From: an uncultured Oscillospiraceae bacterium
GTDB taxonomy: Bacteria; Bacillota; Clostridia; Oscillospirales; Oscillospiraceae
DNA length: 64,000 nucleotides
Assembly: GCA_947630375.1 (NCBI GenBank)
Contig: CANRHH010000004.1
Span: forward strand, 24,698-88,697
Direction: 5' to 3'
Shown here: positions 49,493 through 57,156 of the stretch, piece by piece
How the letters are laid out: every line of letters starts with the position of its first letter
Position numbering within the stretch: position 1 is the first letter of the stretch
Position numbers and translations under genes: made by a program
The notes under the pieces: generated by a model
The model's database searches: none
Told to the model about the DNA's origin: nothing
What the model saw: only the letters and a program-made list of their open reading frames with translations

Positions 49493-49520
49493 TTGACAAA
49501 TGGAAAAAACTTAGTATAAT
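49493..49520 (+). promoter_or_regulatory. Promoter of tRNA-Gln
   Basis: -35 TTGACA, 16-base spacer, -10 TATAAT, 14 bases before the tRNA. Confidence 0.85.
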
Positions 49521-49533
49521 AACTTATGCGTTT

Positions 49534-49607
49534 AGCGGGATTGTGTAAAGGTAGCACAGCGGACTCTGACTCCGTATGTGAGGGTTCGAATCCTTCTCCC
49601 GCTGCCA
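49534..49607 (+). tRNA. tRNA-Gln (anticodon CUG)
   Basis: Acceptor stem AGCGGGA pairs with TCCCGCT; the 3' end GCCA is encoded. The anticodon loop CTCTGAC gives anticodon CTG (reads CAG, Gln), in the stem GCGGA / TCCGT. The T arm is GAGGG TTCGAAT CCTTC, with the G-U pair tolerated. The D arm is short, as usual for tRNA-Gln. Its 3' end is a probable integration site: a tyrosine integrase gene pointing at it lies 320 bases downstream. Confidence 0.95.
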
Positions 49608-49608
49608 A

Positions 49609-49639
49609 ACCGCCTCGGAACTTTCCGGGGCGTTTTTCT
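49609..49639 (+). terminator. Terminator-like hairpin after tRNA-Gln
   Basis: CGCCTCGGA...TCCGGGGCG with T-run TTTTTCTTG. It acts as the tRNA terminator, whether native or supplied by the element. Confidence 0.7.
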
Positions 49640-49774
49640 TGCTTTTTCCACTGAAAAACGGGATTATCAAAACCTGTACATGGTCAAACAGGCCGGTTTT
49701 GTTCTCCCGCCAGGCTCCTCTTCCAACTGCTTTTTTTACGTCTGTAAGCCCATTTTTACGCCCGAAAAAGAAAT

Positions 49775-49798
49775 TTTGATGTTAAATTTGATGTTAAA
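49775..49798 (+). repeat. Tandem 12-bp repeat, candidate integrase arm-binding sites
   Basis: TTTGATGTTAAA occurs twice head to tail, 130 bases from the integrase stop. Paired short direct repeats near the attachment site are typical integrase arm sites. Confidence 0.5.
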
Positions 49799-49930
49799 TT
49801 TTTCGCGCCGGAGTCTTGATTTTGAGAACTTTTTCTCGCCAATTTCAAAGAATGACCGGCAGTTGAGCTCGAATGGGAGCTTTTCTGCCGATCATTAAAA
49901 ATAAGGTTTCAGAAAATCTGGGAGAACAAA

Positions 49931-51205
49931 CTATTCTGCCTTCGCTTTCTTGGCGGCGTCATTCAGCATTTTCCCGGCGATCTGTACGTCCTTGCAGTCC
50001 GTATGAGTATAGATCGCAGCTGTGATCTTGATATCCTCATGCCCCATGATGACTTTTGCTATATTGAGGGGGACGCCCGCTTTCTGCATATCCGTGCAGG
50101 CTGTGTGCCTCAGGCAATAGGGCACAAGGTCCGGAGCGATTTTATGGCCGTTTCGCGGTTCTCCGTTTTCATCCGGATAAAGAGGAACACCGTGCTTGTC
50201 CAGATCTTTCGGGTCGTAGATGTGCCCGTGGGCTGTTGTTTTGGCCCCCATCTTCAAGTCCATCTGCCGAGCGAAGGAGCGCCAGTTGTTGCTCATGGCC
50301 GTTGTTGTCATCATAGTCTTGCCGTCCATCTGGGGGAAAACAAAACTCTCCGGTTCACGGTCCTTTGTCGCGTCCAGAAGCGTCTCTCTGATGTCATCCC
50401 GGATGGGAATATGTCTGATGCCGGCAGCCGATTTTGGCGGACCTATGACGTTTTCTGTACCGCTCTCGATGGGTTTATAAATCGAAATGAGGTTATTATC
50501 AAAATCCAGATCCTTGATTTGCAGAGGGGCCGACTCAGCAGGCCTCACGCCCGTAGAGAGCAGGAAACGTACCCACAAACCGCAGCGATGGGTTGCCGCT
50601 ACGTCCAGAAGGATCTCCCGCTCATAAGCGGTTATGCTCCTCCGTCCTGTCCCATTTTCCGCTGTGACAACAAGATCTTCAGCCGGGTTATAGGGGATAA
50701 GTCTTGACTTGACCGCCTGATGAAACATAGCGTTGATCACGATCTTCACTTTGCTGCAGTGCGATTTGGACATTCCCCGCTCTTTTTCACCGTTTAAAAT
50801 CTGCTGAAGATTGGTGTCTGTCACATCTTTGAGCTTCATTTGTCCAATAGCCGGCAGAATACAGCCATTCAGCTTTTGAACATACATATTGTAGGATTTC
50901 TGTGAGATTGTATTCTTCTGCTTATCAGAACCGGGTTTCCGGATTTTCGGCTTGATATATGTGGAAAGCCAAAGGGCGGAATACTTCTCCACCGTGTAGT
51001 CGCCAGTCACCGCTTTTACCGCTGCAGATCCGCTATGCTGCTTGACGGCGATCCCTGCCTCCAGATCTCGGCGGAGCTTTGCCATTTTTGTTTTGGCTTC
51101 CTTCTCTGTCTTCCCGTAGACGGCATACAGTTCCCCGTCAAAACGAAAAGATTTGCGGATATAACGGTATTCTTTTTGAGAACTTGCTGTGTTTTCTTTT
51201 GCCAT
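49931..51205 (-). CDS. Tyrosine-type site-specific integrase
   Basis: A 424-residue recombinase starting at ATG 51205 behind AGGAGGTGAT. N-terminal arm-binding domain (YRYIRKSFRFDGELYAVYGK), core-binding SAM-like region, then the catalytic domain: Arg in LLSTGVRPAES, R in PYCLRHTACTD, His in MGHEDIKITAAIY and the nucleophile Tyr in IYTH. It is oriented toward tRNA-Gln, which is the usual arrangement for elements inserted in tRNA 3' ends. It integrates and, with a directionality factor, excises the element. Confidence 0.95.
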   Translation of the reverse strand: MAKENTASSQKEYRYIRKSFRFDGELYAVYGKTEKEAKTKMAKLRRDLEAGIAVKQHSGSAAVKAVTGDYTVEKYSALWLSTYIKPKIRKPGSDKQKNTISQKSYNMYVQKLNGCILPAIGQMKLKDVTDTNLQQILNGEKERGMSKSHCSKVKIVINAMFHQAVKSRLIPYNPAEDLVVTAENGTGRRSITAYEREILLDVAATHRCGLWVRFLLSTGVRPAESAPLQIKDLDFDNNLISIYKPIESGTENVIGPPKSAAGIRHIPIRDDIRETLLDATKDREPESFVFPQMDGKTMMTTTAMSNNWRSFARQMDLKMGAKTTAHGHIYDPKDLDKHGVPLYPDENGEPRNGHKIAPDLVPYCLRHTACTDMQKAGVPLNIAKVIMGHEDIKITAAIYTHTDCKDVQIAGKMLNDAAKKAKAE

Positions 51206-51231
51206 GATATCACCTCCTAAAGCAATGCCAT

Positions 51232-51504
51232 TCACTTAGGAAGCAGCCGATATGCCTCTTCTACCGGGCAATTTGCAGCGTTGCACAATGTGATGATGTC
51301 GCTCACGGTCCATTTCCCAATGGGACGAAGAAGTTTAAGCCTCACATTAGCGCCCGTGCAATTTATTCTCTCGCCTAATTCCTCGGTCGTCATTTGTTGG
51401 GCCTTCATGTAGCGTCTCAGCAAGTCAGCCACATAGTTTGCCTCTGGCACATTTTTTACGACCTTTTTATTCTTTTCCGATATGTAATTTTTAGTTTTTG
51501 GCAT
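51232..51504 (-). CDS. Small helix-turn-helix protein, candidate excisionase/regulator, 90 aa
   Basis: Basic N-terminal (MPKTKNYISEKNKKVVKN), then a helical DNA-binding part (LLRRYMKAQQMTTEELGERINC, TGANVRLKLL, WTVSDIITLCNAA) resembling an XRE-type fold. It starts at ATG 51504 with AAAGGAGG, lies 26 bases before the integrase start on the same strand, and shares its promoter. Position and size suit a directionality factor or integrase regulator; this is inference. Confidence 0.7.
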   Translation of the reverse strand: MPKTKNYISEKNKKVVKNVPEANYVADLLRRYMKAQQMTTEELGERINCTGANVRLKLLRPIGKWTVSDIITLCNAANCPVEEAYRLLPK

Positions 51505-51899
51505 GTGGCCTCCTTTCCATCCACGCTGCTCATTTTTATTCTAACATGACGAAAAAACCAATTCAAGGCGTGGAAAAGCTTTATTTTGAGCGCCAAAAGT
51601 ATTTAAAATGCTCCCCGACGAGCTGACCCGCCGGAGAGCATCTTTTCTTTTCTTGCAGTTTAATATTACCACAGTTCCCGGTTTGTAATCAAGTACATTT
51701 TCTGTGAGAGAAGTGTTAGGTTTTCATTAGTTTTGTAAGAGGGCTGGAAAGCGACTCCGGCAGAATAGTATATGAAGAATTTCAGATAAAACTAAAGCAA
51801 AAAATAAATCAAAAAAGAAATATGTTTCTTGCTAATACGTCATACATAGGCATTAAAAACAGTCACTTTATCTATTAAACTTAAATCAGGTGATGTAGG
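51505..51899. other. Divergent control region of the element
   Basis: 395 bases between the integrase operon and the XRE regulator. It contains the promoter at 51538-51566, a second possible minus-strand promoter (TTGATT, 18 bases, TAATAT, about 51662-51691), and a hairpin, ATGCTC..CGCCGG.GAGCAT type, at about 51608-51643, followed on the plus strand by TTTTCTTTTCTT. No gene seen. The hairpin plus T-run could end a short transcript. Confidence 0.5.
51538..51566 (-). promoter_or_regulatory. Promoter of the integrase operon
   Basis: Minus strand: -35 TTGAAT at 51561-51566, 17-base spacer, -10 TAGAAT at 51538-51543. Confidence 0.65.
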
Positions 51900-52229
51900 A
51901 TGCTCTATGATATGAAAAGAATCGGCAAAGTCTTCCAAATGGCCCGGCGCAACAAACATTTGACACAACTGGCGCTTGCCGAGAAGATAGATGTTACGCC
52001 GAAAACGATTGGAGATATCGAAGGCGGAAGGAGAAACCCTACCTTTGATGTCTTGTTTAAGCTGATCGCCACGCTGGACATTCCCGCCAATCTTATATTC
52101 CGTCCTGAAAGCATCGAACATACTCCGGACGTTGAGCAGTTTATCCATGAATTGCTCCTGGCTGACGAACGGGAACGGAGGGTCGCTATGGCAGTCGTCC
52201 GCGAGATGTGGGCGGAAATGAAAAAATAA
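51900..52229 (+). CDS. XRE family transcriptional regulator
   Basis: A 109-residue regulator with a Cro/CI-type helix-turn-helix at about 8-65 (GKVFQMARRNKHLTQLALAEKI, then VTPKTIGDIEGGRRNPTFDVL), followed by a short C-terminal helix (LLLADERERRVAMAVVREM). Start ATG 51900 with AGGTGA upstream; ATG 51912 is an alternative. It is divergent from the integrase operon and most likely represses it or the element's transfer genes. Confidence 0.9.
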   Translation: MLYDMKRIGKVFQMARRNKHLTQLALAEKIDVTPKTIGDIEGGRRNPTFDVLFKLIATLDIPANLIFRPESIEHTPDVEQFIHELLLADERERRVAMAVVREMWAEMKK

Positions 52230-52238
52230 CGATTAAGC

Positions 52239-52282
52239 TATAAATAAAAAGGGGCTGCCTTGAGACAGCCCCTTTATTTATA
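52239..52282. terminator. Bidirectional terminator
   Basis: Stem GGGGCTG / CAGCCCC flanked by complementary A/T runs (TATAAATAAA...TTTATTTATA), between the converging XRE and 324-aa genes. Confidence 0.9.
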
Positions 52283-52284
52283 GA

Positions 52285-53259
52285 TCACGCTGCTTTTTGA
52301 AATCGGAGCCCCTGGGCTCTGATGGAGAGCTCCTGGGACAGAAATTTAAGGGTATCAAATTCTTCGTCCAACCCGTTCAGCTCCCTGCGGAGCACATTCT
52401 CGTAGTGGCGCTTCTTCCCCTCCAGAGCGTTAATCTTCAGCACCCAGCGCTCCATGATAGCGGGGCTCTGGCTGCCGCTCTTGATGAGATAGTCGGCCCG
52501 CTCCTGGTACTCGGCGATCTCCTTCTTGACGGCGGCATAGAATTCCTCCGCCATTTTGTCCCGCTGCTTAGCGTCGTCTATGACATAGATGGAATTTGCC
52601 ATGAGCGGGGTGTCGTTCCTGTTCAGTTTGCTCAGAGCGTCGATGAAGTCCTCAAAGATGTCCACCTTCTCCATGTTGTGCCGGGGGACAAAGTAGAGGT
52701 GCCCGTTGACGCTCATTTTTGTGGCCTCCAGGCTGCGCAGGAAGTTGAGGCAGATGGTCTCCACCTGCTTCCGGTTGGCGCACACCTGGTAGAGCTCGAA
52801 AAGCTCCTCAGCCTTCCGGCAGTAGACGGCGGCGTCCACGTCGCTGTCATAGGCCAGATTGTCCGTGCTGAAGCTGCCGTAGGTCTTGTCGAAGCTGATG
52901 TTGGCCAGCTTCTCATACTGATTGGTCTCCCGGTTCAGTGTCTCCTTCACCAGCTCTCTGGACAGCACTTGGCCGCTGTGCCGGTTGTCCCGGCAGTAGA
53001 CCAGATAGATCTGCTGCTGACCGCCGACCTTCTTCACGATGCGGTCCCGCACATCCCCGGTGGCGCTTTTGAAAGCGTCCGCCACGGAGACGCGGCGGCT
53101 CCCGCCGTGATAGATGCCCAGGCTGTCGCAGAGCTCGTTCAGCTTGTCCTTCTCGATCAGAATATTGGACAGGGAGAAGTACAGCAGCTTGCCCAGCATG
53201 TTGTTCTTGTCGCCGGAGGCGGCGCCGATCATGTCGTTCATGGAAATGCAGTCACCCAT
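52285..53259 (-). CDS. Element-type protein of unknown function, 324 aa
   Basis: I recall similar proteins only from clostridial integrative elements; a DUF6744-type match is possible but unverified. The first 200 residues are alpha/beta (GKLLYFSLSNILIEKDKLNEL, VNGHLYFVPRHNMEKVDIFED), the last 100 a charged helical region (FYAAVKKEIAEYQERADYLI). This resembles plasmid proteins that measure or prepare DNA ends, but no catalytic motif is visible. Start ATG 53259 overlaps the preceding stop (TAATG) and has AAAGGAG upstream. Part of the minus-strand element operon. Confidence 0.65.
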   Translation of the reverse strand: MGDCISMNDMIGAASGDKNNMLGKLLYFSLSNILIEKDKLNELCDSLGIYHGGSRRVSVADAFKSATGDVRDRIVKKVGGQQQIYLVYCRDNRHSGQVLSRELVKETLNRETNQYEKLANISFDKTYGSFSTDNLAYDSDVDAAVYCRKAEELFELYQVCANRKQVETICLNFLRSLEATKMSVNGHLYFVPRHNMEKVDIFEDFIDALSKLNRNDTPLMANSIYVIDDAKQRDKMAEEFYAAVKKEIAEYQERADYLIKSGSQSPAIMERWVLKINALEGKKRHYENVLRRELNGLDEEFDTLKFLSQELSIRAQGLRFQKAA

Positions 53260-53474
53260 TATAATACTCCTTTCACATTCGGCTTTCTGATATAAATTTC
53301 AGGTTTGACCCCATAGCTTGTATGGAAATCACAGCGCATGACTTCATATTCTCCATACTTCTCCAAAACTTCCTCATAACCCTCTTTAGGGTAGCTCCCA
53401 ACAATATGGGAATCGAGAATAATATAAATGGTATCGGCATGAAGAATGGGCAGTAATTCTTTCAAATAGGTCAT
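53259..53474 (-). CDS. Small element protein, 71 aa
   Basis: Starts at ATG 53474 (AAAGGA upstream) with MTYLKELLPILHADTIYIIL. Predicted alpha/beta (YEEVLEKYGEYEVMRCDFHT), no known family. It overlaps the start of the next gene by one base and lies 11 bases after the primase-like gene, so it is part of the same operon. Confidence 0.6.
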   Translation of the reverse strand: MTYLKELLPILHADTIYIILDSHIVGSYPKEGYEEVLEKYGEYEVMRCDFHTSYGVKPEIYIRKPNVKGVL

Positions 53475-53485
53475 ACAGTTTTCCT

Positions 53486-54541
53486 TTACACCGCGGCGGC
53501 GCGGGCCTGGTAGAAATCGTCCACGCCCTTGTACGCCGGGTCCCATACATATTTGGATACTTTCAGATCTGGTATGCTGTTGAGCTCCCGGCGCATGGCC
53601 AGGACCGCCTTTCGCGCCTGGGGATTTGTGTATTGATCCATGTCCATGGCCTCCACGACTTCAGTGACGCCCAGATCCAGGATCGTCTCCTTCAGCCCGT
53701 GCAGAGAGCCAACGCCGCCGATGCACACAAAGAGAGCGTCGTTATCCAGAAAACTGGCGATGTCCCCCTTGAGCGGGCCTTCCGTGATGAAGGCCCGCTT
53801 GCTGGCGGTGTTGCCGGTCACATGGACCCAGGAATAGCTTCTGGTCCCGTTTGGCATGTTCCGGCTGGAGAGCCAGCGGTATTTTCCGCCGTTCTCCACA
53901 TCCAGCCGTATCTTCAGCCCCTGGATCAGCCCGTCCTTGGTGCGGACGGGGATCAGAAAGCCGTTGGCTCCGGCCAGGGTCCAGCTGTTGTACCGGGTGC
54001 GAAAGCCGGGGATGCCGTGCAGATCGTGCCCGCAGCCCATGAGAAGTCCGGCCAGAAGCCGGCGGCCGTTCTCTGTCTCCGGCATAGAGCGGTATCGGTT
54101 CCGCTCTATGCGTTCCTCAGAGAGTCCGCGGCGTAGAAGATCCTCCCGATGCCGCTCAGAGAGCGTCAGCAGACTGAGCATATCGGAATAGACCCTGTCG
54201 CGTTCGGCCAGTTCACGGGGCTGCGGTTCTGTGTATGGGGAGCTGGGCTGCCGGGGCATGGGGTAGATGCTGCCGTCCCCGTCCAGCTCCAAAAATGCTT
54301 CCCGGTTGGTCAGGCCCTTCACCTTGGCGTACAGCGTCACGCTGTTGCCGGAGGCGTTGCAGAGGATGCAATGGTACTGATCGGTGGAAGTGTTCAGAAA
54401 GAGATGGTATTTCCCCGCGCCGTGGTCGCCGCAGAAGGGGCAGCTGGCCTCTATCTCGCTGCGCCGGAGCGTGCGCTGGTTGAGGACAAGTCCGCATCTT
54501 CTGGCCGATTCCAGAATGGGTATTTTCTTGTATTCAGGCAC
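53486..54541 (-). CDS. DNA primase-like protein (CHC2 zinc finger plus Toprim)
   Basis: A 351-residue protein. N-terminal CHC2-type zinc finger: Cys34 and Cys37 in SCPFCGDH, His46, then Cys58 and Cys61 (YHCILC). A Toprim-type domain follows, with the Glu in FITEGPLKGDIASFL and the acidic EAMDMDQY. It lacks the DnaB-interacting end of chromosomal DnaG and is much shorter. It probably primes replication of the excised or transferred element. Gene order fits mobile-element replication modules. Confidence 0.88.
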   Translation of the reverse strand: MPEYKKIPILESARRCGLVLNQRTLRRSEIEASCPFCGDHGAGKYHLFLNTSTDQYHCILCNASGNSVTLYAKVKGLTNREAFLELDGDGSIYPMPRQPSSPYTEPQPRELAERDRVYSDMLSLLTLSERHREDLLRRGLSEERIERNRYRSMPETENGRRLLAGLLMGCGHDLHGIPGFRTRYNSWTLAGANGFLIPVRTKDGLIQGLKIRLDVENGGKYRWLSSRNMPNGTRSYSWVHVTGNTASKRAFITEGPLKGDIASFLDNDALFVCIGGVGSLHGLKETILDLGVTEVVEAMDMDQYTNPQARKAVLAMRRELNSIPDLKVSKYVWDPAYKGVDDFYQARAAAV

Positions 54542-54560
54542 AGTCTGTCACGTCATCTCC

Positions 54561-55199
54561 TTATGCCGCACTGGGCAGCTCTGTCAGAATGGGCTTCACA
54601 GCGCGGACGCTCAGCTCGGTCCGGCTTACGCACTTGGCCATGAGCACCTGTCCGGTGGGCCGCACGTTGTTCAGATCGTCCACAGACTCCATGTTGTCCA
54701 CAAAGACGGGGTAGTTCCTGCCGGTAAGCCGCTTCATGAGCTCGGATACCTCCATACCGGCCCGGATCTTCTCTGACAGGGAGAGCCGGTCATACCGGCG
54801 GCCGTTATACTCAAATTTGAACACGTCCTTGACCTCCCCGGTGGATTTCACCACGTCAAAGAGGGAGATGGTGACGCGGTTCATTTTGAGCTGGGCCAGA
54901 GAGAGTTCCGCTCGCTTTGCGGTGTACTGCAACAGGCAGCTCACCTTGTTTTTCAGGCCGGAGATCTCCTCCTGGGCCTTCGCGATGCGCTCCTCAAACT
55001 CCTTTGCCGTGGGAAGCTCCGCATTCCGGTGGGCCTCGATCTCCGCGTTCAGCCGCTGCCGTTCATCCCCAAGCTCTTTCATGCGGTCATATTCCTCCTG
55101 GGAAAGAGCGCCGTACTCCAGATCGGCCGTCAGGCTCTGCATCTGTCCGCGCAGTTCGTCCAGCTGCTTTTTACAGATCCTGTTGTGTATTTTTTGCAT
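54561..55199 (-). CDS. Element protein, coiled-coil, possibly 5'-truncated
   Basis: A 212-residue frame starting MQKIHNRICKKQLDELRGQM. Residues 10-90 form a strong coiled coil (EEYDRMKELGDERQRLNAEI), then a beta/alpha part (VTISLFDVVKSTGEVKDVF; GRRYDRLSLSEKIRAGME; FVDNMESVDDLNN) reminiscent of the C-terminal part of SMC/RecN-like ATPases, including a D-loop-like VFVDNMES. No Walker A lies in the frame and there is no ribosome site before the ATG. So this is plausibly the C-terminal half of an AAA/SMC-like ATPase cut off by the cargo insertion at about 55200. Confidence 0.65.
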   Translation of the reverse strand: MQKIHNRICKKQLDELRGQMQSLTADLEYGALSQEEYDRMKELGDERQRLNAEIEAHRNAELPTAKEFEERIAKAQEEISGLKNKVSCLLQYTAKRAELSLAQLKMNRVTISLFDVVKSTGEVKDVFKFEYNGRRYDRLSLSEKIRAGMEVSELMKRLTGRNYPVFVDNMESVDDLNNVRPTGQVLMAKCVSRTELSVRAVKPILTELPSAA

Positions 55200-55252
55200 A
55201 GATTGTTGAAACTCAATAAAAAACAGAATGAAATTTGGTATGCTATGTCCAA

Positions 55253-55281
55253 TTGAAATTCACGGGCAGGTATGTTAATAT
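55253..55281 (+). promoter_or_regulatory. Promoter of the sugar-acid cargo operon
   Basis: -35 TTGAAA, 17-base spacer, -10 TAATAT, 56 bases before the ATG at 55337. Confidence 0.7.
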
Positions 55282-55298
55282 TCGGACATAATGTGTAT

Positions 55299-55313
55299 AG
55301 CTGTATAACAGCT
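55299..55313. promoter_or_regulatory. Candidate operator of the cargo operon
   Basis: AGCTGT ATA ACAGCT, a perfect 6-3-6 dyad about 18 bases after the -10. The encoded GntR-family regulator (61927-62661) is the natural candidate to bind it; not proven. Confidence 0.5.
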
Positions 55314-55336
55314 TAACAGATTGAAAGGGGTTCTAT

Positions 55337-56542
55337 ATGAAGATTACCAGCGTGGACGTCCTGAAGTGCAAGGGCGGGTCGAGCGTTGCGGGTGAAGAAT
55401 TCTTTGTCATCTGCGTGCGGATCAATACGGACGAAGGGATCTGTGGCTTCGGCGAGGCGGGCGTAGCCTACGGCGTAGGCGCAGACGCTGCTTTCGGTAT
55501 GTGCAAAGAGATGGCCTATCTCATTTTAGGGAAAGATCCTATGGATACGGAAGCCCTCTGGAACAAGATGCACCGTAAGACTTTCTGGGGCATGGCCGGC
55601 GGCACGATCGTTTATGCCGGGATCAGCGCCCTGGATATCGCTCTCTGGGATATAAAGGGCAAGGCGCTGGGTGTTCCCGTATACAAGCTTCTGGGGGGCA
55701 TGATGAATCCCCAGCTTCGCACGTATGCCAGCCAGATCCAATTCGACTGGAGCCCCCATGCGAAGCCCATGCTCAGCGGCGAGGATTATAAACAGGCAAC
55801 CCGGAATGCCATGCAGGTCGGGTTTGATTGTGTGAAGGTGGACCCTCTTCTCTGGGATCCGCAGGGCGGTTTCCAGGCTTGGGACACCCGGGGCATCCTG
55901 TCCAATGAGCAGCTCCGCATTGCTGAGGAGCGTGTTGCTGCAATCCGCGAGGAAGGCGGCGATCATATGGACATCATCATTGAATTGCACGCCTATACGG
56001 ACACCAATACGGCTGTCCAACTGGCAAAAGTCCTGGAAAAGTACAACATCTATTACTATGAAGAGCCTACGCAGCCTCTGAACTCCAGGCTTTTTCGGGA
56101 GATCGCAAACAAGACTTCTATCCCTCTGGCCAGCGGCGAGCGTATCTTCACCCGCTGGGGCTACCGGCCCTTCTTTGAAGAGCGGAGCCTCTCCGTAATC
56201 CAGCCCGATGTTTGCAACACCGGAGGCATTACAGAAATCAAAAAAATCTGCGATATGGCCCATGTCTACGATATCGGCGTTCAACTGCACATTTGCGGCG
56301 GCCCCATCTCCACGGCGGCTTCTCTCCAGGTAGAGGCCGCTATCCCCAACTTCCTTATCCATGAGCACCACCAGGCCGCGCTTCTCAAAGCCAACAGAGA
56401 TCTGTGCAAATACGATTATCAGCCTGTTAACGGGTATTTCCAGGTCCCGGAGCTGCCCGGCATCGGACAGGAGCTGACAGACCGGGCGATCGACGAAGCC
56501 GTTGTCAAGGTCAACGTTTCCGGCGCGTGCCGGTTCGGCTGA
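55337..56542 (+). CDS. Mandelate racemase/enolase superfamily dehydratase (galactonate dehydratase-like)
   Basis: A 401-residue enzyme that probably dehydrates a sugar acid to a 2-keto-3-deoxy acid. Metal ligands are visible in IIIELHAYT, YYYEEPTQP and LASGERIF. The general acid/base His is in VQLHICGGPI, and the C-terminal PNFLIHEHH matches the NF.IQE block of galactonate dehydratases. The lid domain (GEAGVAYGVGADAAF) and barrel are full length. Substrate stereochemistry cannot be read off. First gene of the cargo operon; RBS AAAGGGG. Codon use is less GC-rich than the left-hand chromosome. Confidence 0.9.
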   Translation: MKITSVDVLKCKGGSSVAGEEFFVICVRINTDEGICGFGEAGVAYGVGADAAFGMCKEMAYLILGKDPMDTEALWNKMHRKTFWGMAGGTIVYAGISALDIALWDIKGKALGVPVYKLLGGMMNPQLRTYASQIQFDWSPHAKPMLSGEDYKQATRNAMQVGFDCVKVDPLLWDPQGGFQAWDTRGILSNEQLRIAEERVAAIREEGGDHMDIIIELHAYTDTNTAVQLAKVLEKYNIYYYEEPTQPLNSRLFREIANKTSIPLASGERIFTRWGYRPFFEERSLSVIQPDVCNTGGITEIKKICDMAHVYDIGVQLHICGGPISTAASLQVEAAIPNFLIHEHHQAALLKANRDLCKYDYQPVNGYFQVPELPGIGQELTDRAIDEAVVKVNVSGACRFG

Positions 56543-56619
56543 GCCCAGTCCTGTACTGACTGATCACCTATCTATTTTTTGCTTGTGGGACGGCGATCCC
56601 GCAGAAAGGAAGGCTCGTT

Positions 56620-57156
56620 ATGAAAAAAATACCCCTGGCGATCGACGTTGTTAACCGGAAGTTCAGTCTCATGCTCAGCGGCATCCAGCTGGCAGCCATC
56701 GTATTCGCCGCTGTTCTCGTCACCCTGGATGTCTTGTTGAGGGCCTTGTTTTCCAAGCCAATCTCCGGCACCTCCGAATATGTCGGATACATCATGATCC
56801 TTGCCTCGTTCTTCGGCCTGGGCCTTTGTACCATGGACCGTTCCCACCTGAAGGTAGATCTGATCGTGCAGAACCTGCCGGCAAAGGTTCAACATGTCAT
56901 CGACGCGGTCAACGATGTGGTGGTCTGCGCGGTCGGATGCATCATGACCTACGCCGCCTTTAACCAGGGCGCTGTGACCTTCGGCCTGAAGACCAGGGGC
57001 ATGTTTTCGGGCGTTCCCAACTGGCCCTTTTATTATCTGATGGGTATAGGCTATCTGTCGGTTGCGACCGGTGCGGTGAGCCTACTCATCCAAGATCTGC
57101 TTGCCTTGCGCAAGCCGGCTGTTCAATCTGAGGCAGAGAAAGGAGAAGACTGCTGA
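56620..57156 (+). CDS. dctQ: TRAP transporter small permease (DctQ), cargo
   Basis: A 178-residue protein with four membrane segments. Typical features: AAIVFAAVLVTLDVLLRALF, KPISGTSEYVGYIMILASFF and CTMDRSHLKVDLIV. RBS AAGGAAGG precedes ATG 56620. Its stop overlaps the start of the large permease gene by one base. Together with the next two genes it forms an uptake system, presumably for the sugar acid used by the preceding dehydratase. Confidence 0.93.
   Translation: MKKIPLAIDVVNRKFSLMLSGIQLAAIVFAAVLVTLDVLLRALFSKPISGTSEYVGYIMILASFFGLGLCTMDRSHLKVDLIVQNLPAKVQHVIDAVNDVVVCAVGCIMTYAAFNQGAVTFGLKTRGMFSGVPNWPFYYLMGIGYLSVATGAVSLLIQDLLALRKPAVQSEAEKGEDC

Larger units (their letters stand above)
49608..49930. 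other. Left end of the integrated element (attL-side region)
   Basis: 323 bases between tRNA-Gln and the integrase stop. It contains the terminator, a tandem 12-bp repeat (49775-49798), and an inverted repeat, AATGA.CGGCA...TGCCG.TCATT, around 49850-49896. No gene seen. Composition is lower in GC than the left-hand chromosome. Confidence 0.5.
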
